The notes below the pieces were generated by a model. It was not told where the DNA came from and did no database searches. It saw nothing but the letters and a program-made list of their open reading frames with translations. Both the position numbers and the translations under genes were made by a program. A stretch of 64,000 nucleotides of DNA from an uncultured Sphingomonadaceae bacterium. Its GTDB lineage: Bacteria > Pseudomonadota > Alphaproteobacteria > Sphingomonadales > Sphingomonadaceae. The DNA lies in assembly GCA_938050045.1 (NCBI GenBank), contig CALLJS010000010.1, forward strand, positions 360,253 through 424,252, read 5' to 3'. Shown piece after piece: positions 56,168 to 64,000 of this stretch; within the stretch, counting starts at the first letter, position 1, and each line of letters opens with the position of its first letter.

Positions 56168-56204
56168 GATTGCTTCGTCCAAAATAATTGGGCCTCGCAA
56201 TGAC
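56168..56204 (-). repeat. REP-like repeat copy R2, inverted, right boundary of the GIY-YIG unit
   Basis: On the minus strand GTCATTGCG...CGAAGCAATC matches the ends of R1, with a longer AT-rich centre containing CCAA-TTATT-TTGG. CGCAATGAC (56196-56204) and GTCATTGCG (55799-55807) are perfect 9-bp inverted ends of a 406-bp segment holding the GIY-YIG gene. Confidence 0.72.
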
Positions 56205-56296
56205 AAAGCTAAGTTTTAAATGGCTATGTTTCCCTAACGTCATTATCTTTTATTCAATCACTTCTTAATATCATTTACTACTTACGCCTTGATTAT

Positions 56297-56324
56297 CGTT
56301 CATTGCGCGTGCAGCGTAGCAACC
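56297..56324 (+). repeat. REP-like repeat copy R3
   Basis: Direct copy of R1 with one inserted T and three substitutions (CATTGCGCGTGCAGCGTAGC core). It is followed by an ATATCATT stretch also found after R1 and R4. Confidence 0.75.
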
Positions 56325-56344
56325 TTTTCAAAATATCATTAAAC

Positions 56345-56371
56345 CGTCACTGTGCGTGCAGCGTAGCAATC
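56345..56371 (+). repeat. REP-like repeat copy R4
   Basis: Direct copy of R3 47-48 nt further on, with small changes (CACTGTGCGTGCAGCGTAGC). CTCAATATCATTTATCACTT follows, and a related stretch TTAATATCATTTACTACTTA at 56265-56284 precedes R3, so the whole block looks like a decayed tandem array. Confidence 0.7.
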
Positions 56372-56401
56372 TGCTCAATATCATTTATCACTTCTCATCT
56401 T

Positions 56402-56489
56402 CGTCATGCTGAACTTGATTCAGCATCCATTTATGAAACCAACGTAACTTTCTAATTCCAATAGACCCAGAAACAAGTTCAGCATGACG
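56402..56489. repeat. Paired inverted repeat (BIME-like) upstream of pccB end
   Basis: CGTCATGCTGAACTTG (56402-56417) recurs inverted as CAAGTTCAGCATGACG (56474-56489), 56 nt apart; one mismatch extends it to 19 of 20. The left arm holds its own perfect hairpin ATGCTGAA-CTTGA-TTCAGCAT (56406-56426). Similar CATGCTGAACTTG palindromes are common dispersed repeats in bacterial genomes. This 446-nt gap (56125-56570) contains only repeats, with no ORF or RNA I recognise. Confidence 0.8.
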
Positions 56490-56570
56490 CATTTGTTTTT
56501 AATTTAGCACGGAAATCATAGGGTTAATCACATAGATTTGAAATATTATTCAATACCGTTTTCTCCTCAC

Positions 56571-58103
56571 TCACAATGGGATATTGTCATGTTTTTTCCA
56601 AGGGTTTTCTAATTGCTTATTGCGCAATTTACGAAGGCCGAGCGCAATACGTTTGCGGCTATTATGCGGAAAAATTATATCATCGATAAAGCCTTTTTGC
56701 GCCGCTATAAAAGGGTTAGCAAAGCGATCTTCATATTCTTTGGTTCGCTGGGCAATTTTTTCATCATCGCCAATGTCCGAACGAAATATAATTTCCACCG
56801 CTCCCTTTGCGCCCATCACGGCAATTTCCGCGCTTGGCCATGCATAATTAAGATCGCCGCGCAGATGTTTGGATGCCATAACGTCATAGGCGCCGCCATA
56901 GGCTTTGCGCGTAATAATCGTGATTTTGGGTACGGTCGCTTCGCCATAAGCGAATAATAATTTCGCGCCATGCTTGATGATACCACCATATTCTTGTGAT
57001 GTTCCAGGTAAGAATCCAGGCACATCGACAAAGGTCACAATCGGGATTTCAAAAGCATCGCAAAACCGCACAAATCGCGCCGCTTTTTTCGATGAATTTA
57101 TATCCAACACACCTGCCAAAACCATCGGTTGATTGGCCACTATTCCCACGGTGCGCCCTTCGATACGACCAAAACCAATGATGATATTGGCGGCATGGTC
57201 GGGCTGCACTTCAAAGAAATCACCTTCATCGACAATTTTATTGATAATCTCATGCATGTCATAGGGCTGATTAGCACTATCGGGTATGATAGTGTCTAAG
57301 CTTGGGATTTGACGATCCCATTGATCCGCTGTTGGACGCTCTGGTACATTGCTACGATTATTCTCTGGCAAATAATCAAAGAAATCACGCGCCGCAAGCA
57401 AAGCTTCAATATCATTCTCAAAAGCATTATCGGCAACGCCCGATTTTGAGGTATGCGTCGCTGCGCCGCCCAATTCCTCTTGTGTTACCACTTCATTGGT
57501 GACAGTTTTTACCACATCGGGGCCTGTAACAAACATATAGCTGCTGTCTTTGACCATGAATATAAAATCGGTCATCGCAGGGGAATATACTGCCCCACCA
57601 GCGCATGGCCCCATAATAAGGCTGATTTGCGGAACAACGCCAGAGGCCAATATGTTACGCTGAAATACTTCTGCATATCCGCCCAATGAAGCGACGCCTT
57701 CTTGGATACGCGCGCCGCCGCTATCATTGATACCGATGATGGGCGCACCAACCTTCATCGCATTATCCATCAATTTGCAGATTTTTTTGGCATGCGCTTG
57801 AGATAAAGACCCGCCAAACACGGTGAAGTCTTGGCTATAAACATATACAAAGCGGCCATTAATTGTACCAGAACCTGTCACAACGCCATCGCCTGCTATT
57901 TTGGTTTCTTCCATACCAAAATCAACACAATCATGTTCAACATACATATCAAATTCTTCAAAACTATCTTGATCGAGCAAAACAGCAATACGCTCTCTGG
58001 CGGATAATTTTCCTTTGGCATGTTGCGCATCTATGCGTTTTTGTCCGCCGCCCATATGGGCATCGGCGCGCTTTTTTTCCAATTGAACGATGATGTCATT
58101 CAT
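56571..58103 (-). CDS. pccB: Propionyl-CoA carboxylase beta subunit (carboxyltransferase)
   Basis: Moves the carboxyl group from biotin of PccA to propionyl-CoA, giving methylmalonyl-CoA. The 510-residue protein has both carboxyltransferase halves: [60 protein letters not shown], and in the second half [19 protein letters not shown] and [19 protein letters not shown]. It is separated from the rest of the pathway operon by the GIY-YIG/REP island of about 860 bp. Confidence 0.95.
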   Translation of the reverse strand: MNDIIVQLEKKRADAHMGGGQKRIDAQHAKGKLSARERIAVLLDQDSFEEFDMYVEHDCVDFGMEETKIAGDGVVTGSGTINGRFVYVYSQDFTVFGGSLSQAHAKKICKLMDNAMKVGAPIIGINDSGGARIQEGVASLGGYAEVFQRNILASGVVPQISLIMGPCAGGAVYSPAMTDFIFMVKDSSYMFVTGPDVVKTVTNEVVTQEELGGAATHTSKSGVADNAFENDIEALLAARDFFDYLPENNRSNVPERPTADQWDRQIPSLDTIIPDSANQPYDMHEIINKIVDEGDFFEVQPDHAANIIIGFGRIEGRTVGIVANQPMVLAGVLDINSSKKAARFVRFCDAFEIPIVTFVDVPGFLPGTSQEYGGIIKHGAKLLFAYGEATVPKITIITRKAYGGAYDVMASKHLRGDLNYAWPSAEIAVMGAKGAVEIIFRSDIGDDEKIAQRTKEYEDRFANPFIAAQKGFIDDIIFPHNSRKRIALGLRKLRNKQLENPWKKHDNIPL

Positions 58104-58182
58104 TTCTCATCTCCGGATATTTCACTATTGCCATGAAATTATCACTCAATCTCTTAATTGAACGATTAAATTAAGTCACTCC

Positions 58183-59529
58183 TTATTTTAGAAGGACTAA
58201 TTCTTCGGCCATAGATGGGTGCAAGGCTACCGTATCGTCAAAATCAGCCTTCGTAAGACCAGCTTTCACTGCCACTGCCGCGCCTTGGATAATTTCCGCA
58301 GATTCTGGCCCTATCAGATGCAATCCGACAACCTGTTCATTATCGCCAGATGTGACCATTTTATAAAGACCGCGCTCCATACGCCCAGAAACAACATTTT
58401 TCATAGCCCTAAAATCACTACGATAAACTGTAACCTTATCGCCATATTTGTCGCGTGCAGCCGCTTCTGTGAGTCCAACAGAGGCGATGGGCGGGCTCGA
58501 AAATACCGCCGATGCAATATTGTCATAGCTAAGTGTGCGCGGATTATTACCAAACACAGTATCGGCAAAAGCATGCCCTTCACGAATAGCGACGGGCGTT
58601 AATTGCACTCTATCGGTAACATCACCCACAGCATAGATGGATGGCACAGATGTTTGATTATAGTCATCGACCTTAATCGCTCCATTACCGCCCATTTCAA
58701 CGCCGACCTCTTCTAGGCCTAACCCTTTGCTGTTGGGAAGACGCCCTGTAGCAACCAATATAACATCAAATATGGCGGGATCACCACCATCACCAAAATA
58801 TACTTTTAGCGCGCCATCGGACAATTTTTCTATCTTCTCAAGCGGCGCATTCATGCGCAAATTTATATGTTTTGCTGTACTAATTTCGATCAAACGCTCT
58901 ACTATTTCCTGATCATAGCTGCGCAACAATGTGTCAGACCTATTCGCGATTGTCACTGCGCTGCCAAAAGCATGAAATATGCCCGCAAATTCATTGGCGA
59001 TATAGCCGCCGCCAACCACCAACAATCGCTTAGGTTGTTGTTCTAAATGGAATATCTCATTAGAGGATATCGCATGTTCAGCGCCTTCGCAAGCTGCTGG
59101 TACAGGCCATCCGCCCGTGCACACCAATATTATTTTCGCGCTAATTTTATCGCCATTGGCCAATTGCACTTCATTTGGGCCCGTCACAACCGCGCGCTGA
59201 TCTATCAATGTTACATCATTATTTGATAGAGTAGTGCCATAAATTCCTTCTAATCGATCTATATCCTTTTGCACCAAATCGCGCAAGCGGCTCCACTTAA
59301 ACACAGGGTTTTCAACATCCCAACCAAAGCTCTTAGCTTCGCTTAAATCTTCGGCAAAATGCGCCCCATAGGATAGCATTTTCTTTGGAACGCAACCTCG
59401 AATAACGCATGTACCGCCGATGCGATATTCCTCTGCTAACGCTACTTTTGCACCATGCGTTGCAGATATTCTTGCGGCCCTTACTCCGCCAGAGCCTGCT
59501 CCAATGACAAATAGATCATAATCAAACAT
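58183..59529 (-). CDS. gor: Glutathione-disulfide reductase
   Basis: NADPH-dependent flavoenzyme that regenerates glutathione. In 448 residues: FAD loop FVIGAGSGGVRAARISATHG, redox-active disulfide GGTCVIRGCVPKKML, NADPH loop LLVVGGGYIANEFAGIFHA, SIYAVGDVTDRVQLTPVAI and the C-terminal HPSMAEELVLL, which supplies the catalytic His-Glu pair. It is monocistronic between pccB and pgi. Related enzymes such as trypanothione or mycothione reductase are less likely in this lineage. Confidence 0.93.
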   Translation of the reverse strand: MFDYDLFVIGAGSGGVRAARISATHGAKVALAEEYRIGGTCVIRGCVPKKMLSYGAHFAEDLSEAKSFGWDVENPVFKWSRLRDLVQKDIDRLEGIYGTTLSNNDVTLIDQRAVVTGPNEVQLANGDKISAKIILVCTGGWPVPAACEGAEHAISSNEIFHLEQQPKRLLVVGGGYIANEFAGIFHAFGSAVTIANRSDTLLRSYDQEIVERLIEISTAKHINLRMNAPLEKIEKLSDGALKVYFGDGGDPAIFDVILVATGRLPNSKGLGLEEVGVEMGGNGAIKVDDYNQTSVPSIYAVGDVTDRVQLTPVAIREGHAFADTVFGNNPRTLSYDNIASAVFSSPPIASVGLTEAAARDKYGDKVTVYRSDFRAMKNVVSGRMERGLYKMVTSGDNEQVVGLHLIGPESAEIIQGAAVAVKAGLTKADFDDTVALHPSMAEELVLLK

Positions 59530-59630
59530 AACTCTTTTTCCTTGTAGATTGTGGTTGGTAATTTGTAAAAATAGACTCGCATAAACATCAACTAATTGTA
59601 ATATAATTACAATGGCTATTGTTCAATATT

Positions 59631-61121
59631 TTAATCAAATGCCGCTTTCATCAGCGCGCTCGTCGATGGATCAAATCCTGAAGGACCTTCATTAGAGATT
59701 TTTTTTGCGATTTCTTTGCCCAATTCAACCCCATATTGATCGAAGGGGTTTATAGCCAATAAAACAGCATTTACAAAAACTCTATGCTCATAATAAGCAA
59801 TAAGAGCACCCAAAGAGGCAGGCGTCACATCGTCAACCAAAATCGTAACTGATGGCCTATTTCCTTGATAAGCGCGGGCTTTATCCGCATTATCGCGGCC
59901 AGCCATAAGCGCAGCACCTTGCGCAAAACAATGAGTGAGCAATGTTTCGTGGTGGATGGGGGCAAAATCATGGCCTGGTGTTTTACTGGCGATAAATTCA
60001 GCGGGTATCAAATGCGTCCCTTGGTGCAATAATTGAAAAACAGCATGTTGCGCATCGGTCCCCACACCGCCCCATGTTATTGGCGAAGAGACATAATCAA
60101 GCGGTTCGCCCTTAGAAGTAACCGACTTGCCATTGGACTCCATCTCTAATTGCTGCAAATAATCGGGGAGCAACCTTAATCGTTCATCATAAGCAAATAT
60201 AGCCCGAGTTTGCGCACCTTTGACTTGCGTATAATATAAATCAGCAAAGGCCGCTAAAACAGGGGCATTATCGATTATATCACTATTGGTAAAATGCGCA
60301 TCCATTGCCGCTGCCCCTCGCAATATTTCTGTATAAGCATCCCAACCAAGCCCTATGGCGGCCGGAAAGCCAATGGAACACCAGAGCGAATAGCGACCAC
60401 CAACATTCTCATTAAAGGGTAATATGCGGCTCTCATCGATACCAAATTCTAATGCTTTTTCTGGATTAGCAGTCAGCGCTATCACGCGGCCCAATGCATC
60501 ACTCACGCCTCCTTCGGTCATCCAATCCATTGCGCTTTGTGCGTTCATAAGCGTTTCAGTGGTCGTGAAAGTTTTCGATGCCACCGCCAATAGTGTTTTT
60601 TGCGGATCAAAATCTTTGATTGCTTCTGCCATTGCCGCGCCATCAACATTGGACACTATGGCTATATCATATTTGGCATCTTCGCGGCCCAAGGCATCCA
60701 TCAGCAATTTTGGGCCAAGCGCACTGCCGCCTATACCGACATGCAATATATGTTCAACATCCCCCATCGCCCCTGCATCTATAGCCTCGATAAGTGCTTT
60801 CATCCGGCCTTGCAGCACTTTGGCTTCTGCAACGGCTTGCTCATTGCCCAAGCCGCGCTCAGCTATATGAAGGGCACTGCGCTCTTCGGTCGGATTAATA
60901 ACAGCCCCGGCCAATAATGCCTCTCTTTTACCCAGCAGATCCATTTCTTTGGCAATCGCCTGAAACGCGCTTAATTGTTCATCGGCCAAATGCGTTTTGC
61001 TCATATCAATTCGCAATCCAGCGATTTCTATGGTCATTTTTGAAACGCGATCGGAATCCGATTCAAATAATTCCGCTAACGAATGATGATTAAGGGATTT
61101 GAGAGCATTCCAATTAGGCAT
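59631..61121 (-). CDS. pgi: Glucose-6-phosphate isomerase
   Basis: Interconverts glucose-6-phosphate and fructose-6-phosphate. From the ATG at 61121 there are 496 residues. The frame runs 24 codons further, but AAGGA lies 8 nt before this ATG and PNWNALKSLNHHSLAELFES fits the family start. Visible: ILHVGIGGSALGPKLLMDAL, ASKTFTTTETLMNAQSAMDW, GGRYSLWCSIGFPAAIGLG (family signature) and FDQYGVELGKEIA near the C-terminus, containing the catalytic Lys region. It is monocistronic and divergent from lepB. Confidence 0.95.
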   Translation of the reverse strand: MPNWNALKSLNHHSLAELFESDSDRVSKMTIEIAGLRIDMSKTHLADEQLSAFQAIAKEMDLLGKREALLAGAVINPTEERSALHIAERGLGNEQAVAEAKVLQGRMKALIEAIDAGAMGDVEHILHVGIGGSALGPKLLMDALGREDAKYDIAIVSNVDGAAMAEAIKDFDPQKTLLAVASKTFTTTETLMNAQSAMDWMTEGGVSDALGRVIALTANPEKALEFGIDESRILPFNENVGGRYSLWCSIGFPAAIGLGWDAYTEILRGAAAMDAHFTNSDIIDNAPVLAAFADLYYTQVKGAQTRAIFAYDERLRLLPDYLQQLEMESNGKSVTSKGEPLDYVSSPITWGGVGTDAQHAVFQLLHQGTHLIPAEFIASKTPGHDFAPIHHETLLTHCFAQGAALMAGRDNADKARAYQGNRPSVTILVDDVTPASLGALIAYYEHRVFVNAVLLAINPFDQYGVELGKEIAKKISNEGPSGFDPSTSALMKAAFD

Positions 61122-61250
61122 TAGAGGTTCCTTAAAATGGGATAATATTTCAAAATCATGCTTATTAACATATATGTTATGGCCAATAGCCATAATGCTC
61201 TATAGAAAGCCAGACAATGTTAAACCAAAATTTTATTGAGAATTATTATT

Positions 61251-62165
61251 GTGACTGAAATATCAAATAAAAATCCAGATGCAAAATCACCCCATGACTC
61301 GCCAAATAATGAGGTCAATGAATGGTTAGATTATGGAAAGTTTCTGATAAAGCTAGTAATTTTCATGGTCATATTGCGCAGCTTTATTGTATCTCCATTC
61401 AACATCCCATCAGAATCGATGCATCCAAGATTATTGATTGGCGATTATATTTTGGTCTCCAAATGGTCTTATGGTTATTCAAAGAATAGCTTGCCCTTTA
61501 GCGTCCCACTTATTCCTGGCCGTATTTTTGCATCAACCCCAAAAGTTGGCGACGTCGCGGTATTCAAAGCACCGCTTACGGGCGGGCAGGATTATATTAA
61601 GCGGGTTGTGGGTCTTCCTGGTGACATACTTCAAATGAAAAATGGCGTCTTAATCATTAATGGTATGGCCGTTAAAAAAGAGCGAATCGATGACTTCATT
61701 ATCCCAGTTAGCCAAGGATTATTGGACAGTGCAATCGCAACGGGCCGCGCAGGCATACCATGTTATAGGCCAGAATTTGAGCGTGATTCAAAAGATGGTG
61801 GCCGCGAATGCGTCTATCCGCGTTATAAAGAGACGCTTCCCAATGGCGTTACTTATGAAATTTTGGATTTAAATCCTTTGCATCCCCTAGATTACACCGA
61901 AGCATTCCAAGTCCCAGAAGGAAAATTATTCTTGATGGGCGATAATAGAGACAGAAGCGCGGATAGCCGCTGCCCAGCAGAAGGCATTGAAGCAAGATTG
62001 GGATGTCCCACACGGTCTGGCACAGCCATTGGCCTTGTCCCGCAAGAAAATTTAGTCGGTAAAGCCATGGTTACTGTATTTTCCACCGATGGTTCTGCGC
62101 ATTGGCTTCTGCCTTGGACATGGTTTAGTGCTGCCCGATTTAGCCGTATTGGGGAAGGTTTTTGA
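61251..62165 (+). CDS. lepB: Signal peptidase I
   Basis: Membrane protease removing signal peptides. In 304 residues from the GTG at 61251, a short cytoplasmic N-terminus is followed by one membrane helix (LIKLVIFMVILRSFIVSPF), the catalytic Ser in IPSESMHPRLLIGDYILV and the catalytic Lys in DYIKRVVGLPGD. The C-terminal box is FLMGDNRDRSADSRCP. GAGA lies about 9 nt before the GTG; a TTG 5 codons earlier is the alternative. It starts the lepB-rnc-era operon, whose stop overlaps rnc by 4 nt. Substrates include the signal-bearing exported proteins of the window. Confidence 0.95.
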   Translation: MTEISNKNPDAKSPHDSPNNEVNEWLDYGKFLIKLVIFMVILRSFIVSPFNIPSESMHPRLLIGDYILVSKWSYGYSKNSLPFSVPLIPGRIFASTPKVGDVAVFKAPLTGGQDYIKRVVGLPGDILQMKNGVLIINGMAVKKERIDDFIIPVSQGLLDSAIATGRAGIPCYRPEFERDSKDGGRECVYPRYKETLPNGVTYEILDLNPLHPLDYTEAFQVPEGKLFLMGDNRDRSADSRCPAEGIEARLGCPTRSGTAIGLVPQENLVGKAMVTVFSTDGSAHWLLPWTWFSAARFSRIGEGF

Positions 62166-62830
62166 GCAACCTTAAATTTGAAGAATTTATTGAACAAACA
62201 TTAGGGTTCAAACCCAATGATATTACGTCTTTCAAACGTGCTTTCACGCATGGAAGCACTGGCGAAGATGATTATCAACGCCTCGAATTTTTGGGTGATC
62301 GCATATTGGGCCTGATTATTGCGCATCATATTTATGACCGTTTTTCCAAAGAAACCGAAGGCAAGCTTTCCCAAAGATTAAACTTGCTCGTTTCTGGCAA
62401 AACATGCGCAAAAGTGGCTCGGACGATAGGATTACCACCCTATATTGTTCTGGGAAAACAGGCGCGCGATGATGGCGCACGCGATAGCGACAATGTGCTA
62501 GGTGATATTATGGAATCGCTCATTGGCGCGCTTTATATCGACCAAGGGTTAGATAGCACACGCGCATTTGTTGAAAAACATTGGGCCGATTTAATTGGCA
62601 ATGAAAAAAATATAGCGAAACACCCTAAGTCCGATTTACAAGAATGGTGCGCCAGTAATAATCGCAAAATGCCCATTTATGAATTGGTCGAAAAAAGCGG
62701 CCCTGCGCATGCTACACTCTTTACAATTTCCGTCACCGTCAAAGGCTTTGAGAGCATAACCGCACAAGCCAATAGCAAGCAAGCGGCGCAAACGGCTGCG
62801 GCTGCAAAATTTTTGGAACAAAATATATGA
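62162..62830 (+). CDS. rnc: Ribonuclease III
   Basis: Double-strand-specific endoribonuclease for rRNA and mRNA processing. The 222-residue protein has the signature YQRLEFLGDRILGLIIAHHI, the second acidic cluster NVLGDIMESLIGALYIDQG, and a C-terminal double-strand RNA-binding domain (SDLQEWCASNNRKMPIYELV). The start is TTG at 62162, inside TTGA over the lepB stop, preceded by GGGGAAGG, a strong ribosome-binding site. It overlaps era by 4 nt. Confidence 0.96.
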   Translation: MSNLKFEEFIEQTLGFKPNDITSFKRAFTHGSTGEDDYQRLEFLGDRILGLIIAHHIYDRFSKETEGKLSQRLNLLVSGKTCAKVARTIGLPPYIVLGKQARDDGARDSDNVLGDIMESLIGALYIDQGLDSTRAFVEKHWADLIGNEKNIAKHPKSDLQEWCASNNRKMPIYELVEKSGPAHATLFTISVTVKGFESITAQANSKQAAQTAAAAKFLEQNI

Positions 62831-63729
62831 ACGCAACGAAGCAGCATTGCGGTACTATCGCCGTAATTGGCGCGCCTAACGCAGGAAAATCAACTTTGGT
62901 CAATGCTTTGGTTGGCCAGAAAGTCGCCATTACTAGCCCAAAGGCGCAGACCACGCGAACCAAAATTATGGGCATAGCATTGCATGAAAATACGCAAATT
63001 ATTTTGATCGATACACCCGGTATTTTTGATCCCAATCGCAGGCTTGATCGTGCTATGGTAGCGGCTGCAAAAGATGGCTCTACCGATGCCGATATTATTG
63101 CTGTCGTTGTCGATGGGCGCGCAGGTGCTGGCGAAAAAGTAGAGCGCGTATTAGAGACATTAGAGCATCGCAACGAACCGAAATGGCTGATCCTCAACAA
63201 AGTGGATATTGCCCGCAAAGATAAATTATTATTGCTCACCGATAAAATTATCAACGCGCAGGAGTTTGAACAAATTTTCTATATCAGCGCGCAAACGGGC
63301 GATGGTTTAGCAGAATTAAAAACCGCTTTTGCCCAACAGATGCCGCAAGGCCCATGGCATTTCCCCGAAGAGCAAGTATCCGATGTCAGCGAGCGGTTAT
63401 TAGCATCGGAAATAACGCGCGAACAATTATATCGACAATTACACCAAGAATTACCCTATGCCTCCACCGTTGAAACCGAAAAATATAGCGAGCGCGAAGA
63501 TGGCTCTATTGAGATTCACCAGCAAATATTGGTCGAGCGTCCTACTCAACGCGCTATTATTTTGGGTAAAGGCGGGTCGATGATTAAGTCAATCGGTGAA
63601 ACCGCGCGCAAAGAATTGTCCGAACTTATGCAGGTGCGCGTGCATCTTTACTTGCACGTAAAAGTCAAAGAAAATTGGGACGAAGACCGTAGTGTTTACA
63701 ATGACATCGGACTCGATTGGGTGGAATAG
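62827..63729 (+). CDS. era: GTPase Era
   Basis: 30S assembly GTPase that binds 16S rRNA. The 300-residue protein has G1 GAPNAGKSTLVNALVG, G3 DTPGIFDPNRRLD, G4 NKVDIARKDKL, and the C-terminal KH domain with ILVERPTQRAIILGKGGSMI and SIGETARKELSELMQVRVHL. Last gene of the lepB-rnc-era operon. It converges on topA with 18 nt between the stop codons. Confidence 0.97.
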   Translation: MNATKQHCGTIAVIGAPNAGKSTLVNALVGQKVAITSPKAQTTRTKIMGIALHENTQIILIDTPGIFDPNRRLDRAMVAAAKDGSTDADIIAVVVDGRAGAGEKVERVLETLEHRNEPKWLILNKVDIARKDKLLLLTDKIINAQEFEQIFYISAQTGDGLAELKTAFAQQMPQGPWHFPEEQVSDVSERLLASEITREQLYRQLHQELPYASTVETEKYSEREDGSIEIHQQILVERPTQRAIILGKGGSMIKSIGETARKELSELMQVRVHLYLHVKVKENWDEDRSVYNDIGLDWVE

Positions 63730-63755
63730 GACTTGATAGCCCTATCCTTATTCTT
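63723..63755 (+). terminator. Possible hairpin terminator between era and topA
   Basis: GGAATAGG (63723-63730) and CCTATCC (63741-63747) can pair with one bulged A, followed by TTATTCTT on the plus strand. It overlaps the era stop and lies next to the topA stop. It is only moderately stable. Confidence 0.35.
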
Positions 63756-64000
63756 GCGCTTTTTTAATTTTCTTAGCCGCAGCTTTTTTAGGAGCAGCTT
63801 TCTTTTTAGCAGGCGTCTTTTTCTTAGCCGCTGGTTTTTTAGCCGCTGGTTTTTTAGCCGCTGGTTTTTTAGCCGCTGTCTTTTTTGGTGCCGCTTTTTT
63901 GCGCTTTTTCGCAGGGCCTTTGGCCGCGCGTTCATCGATTAATTGCGCCGCTTCCTCAAGCGTCAACTGATCTTTATCAACGCTCTTTGGAATGGTCGCA
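63748..64000 (-). CDS. topA: DNA topoisomerase I, C-terminal end (rest outside window)
   Basis: Only the last 83 residues of the product are visible; the frame is open to the right edge. ATIPKSVDKDQLTLEEAAQL then IDERAAKGP is the last conserved block of alphaproteobacterial TopA, just before a Lys/Ala-rich tail of about 55 residues (KKPAAKKPAAKK) thought to bind DNA without sequence preference. Assignment depends on this short block and on family knowledge of such tails. A histone-like H1 protein is a weaker alternative. Confidence 0.75.
   Translation of the reverse strand, partial: ATIPKSVDKDQLTLEEAAQLIDERAAKGPAKKRKKAAPKKTAAKKPAAKKPAAKKPAAKKKTPAKKKAAPKKAAAKKIKKAQE
63826..63870 (-). repeat. 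Three perfect 15-bp tandem repeats in the topA tail
   Basis: AGCCGCTGGTTTTTT (plus strand) occurs three times back to back at 63826, 63841 and 63856, encoding KKPAA units. Near-copies flank it. The length can vary without shifting the frame. Confidence 0.9.

Noticed and set aside
55799..56204. Classical insertion sequence
   Set aside because: No transposase and no target-site duplication is seen at the ends (ACTTTTC versus AAAGCTA); only the GIY-YIG gene and repeat ends are present.
63733..63942. Plus-strand ORF of Phe/Ser/Arg repeats
   Set aside because: Antisense shadow of the Lys/Ala-rich topA tail.

Overview
The window reads as one continuous chromosomal segment of an alphaproteobacterium, most likely a member of the Sphingomonadales with an unusually AT-leaning genome. 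The placement rests on the divL-tsaE-amgK-murU-addB-addA gene chain, a DivL-type kinase with Tyr in place of the phospho-acceptor His, proteins with VPAPG-type PEP-CTERM tails, a MoaA ending in Gly-Gly, a long Ala/Glu-tailed S16 and an MtaB-type methylthiotransferase. This is inferred from family knowledge; no 16S gene is present. No phage, integrase, CRISPR array or classical insertion sequence is visible.

Layout. 1-11450: 3' part of tyrS, a PilZ protein, recG, sdhE, mfd, a c-di-GMP (GGDEF/EAL) protein, moaA-nadK and a tRNA-Asn. 11500-17500: a TauE-type permease and secA on the minus strand, argJ and an inositol-phosphatase-like gene on the plus strand, then trxA. 17600-28550: a tightly overlapping minus-strand operon divL-tsaE-amgK-murU-addB-addA, joining cell-cycle signalling, tRNA t6A synthesis, peptidoglycan sugar recycling and double-strand-break repair. 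28600-35000: ahcY behind a perfect 20-bp palindrome, a peroxiredoxin, an M2-family lipoprotein peptidase and a small cluster holding a membrane protein, a hydrolase and a DsbA-fold isomerase-like protein. 35000-36920: two PEP-CTERM surface/exported proteins, one with a 33-serine run and nine 21-bp repeats, each preceded by a sigma-54-type GG-N10-GC promoter. 37000-41750: asd, then the ffh-rpsP-rimM-trmD-rplS operon. 41950-47400: a second GGDEF/EAL protein, dapF-mtaB-ftsY-yciB.

47400-58100: a propionyl-CoA to succinyl-CoA operon (pccB, then DUF808, mce, an enoyl-CoA hydratase, scpA, bioB, an LprI-like protein, an unknown gene, pccA). It is interrupted between pccB and the DUF808 gene by a repeat-rich island holding a small GIY-YIG protein bracketed by inverted repeats. 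58180-64000: gor, pgi, the lepB-rnc-era operon and the 3' end of topA.

Genes are packed very tightly: many 1-, 4- or 8-nt overlaps, two TTG starts inside TTGA overlaps, and three tail-to-tail gene pairs with almost no room for a terminator. The most interesting items are the sigma-54/PEP-CTERM pair, the inverted-repeat-bounded GIY-YIG unit with its REP-like neighbours, the DivL-type kinase, the ahcY palindrome and a terminator-like hairpin in the ffh leader.
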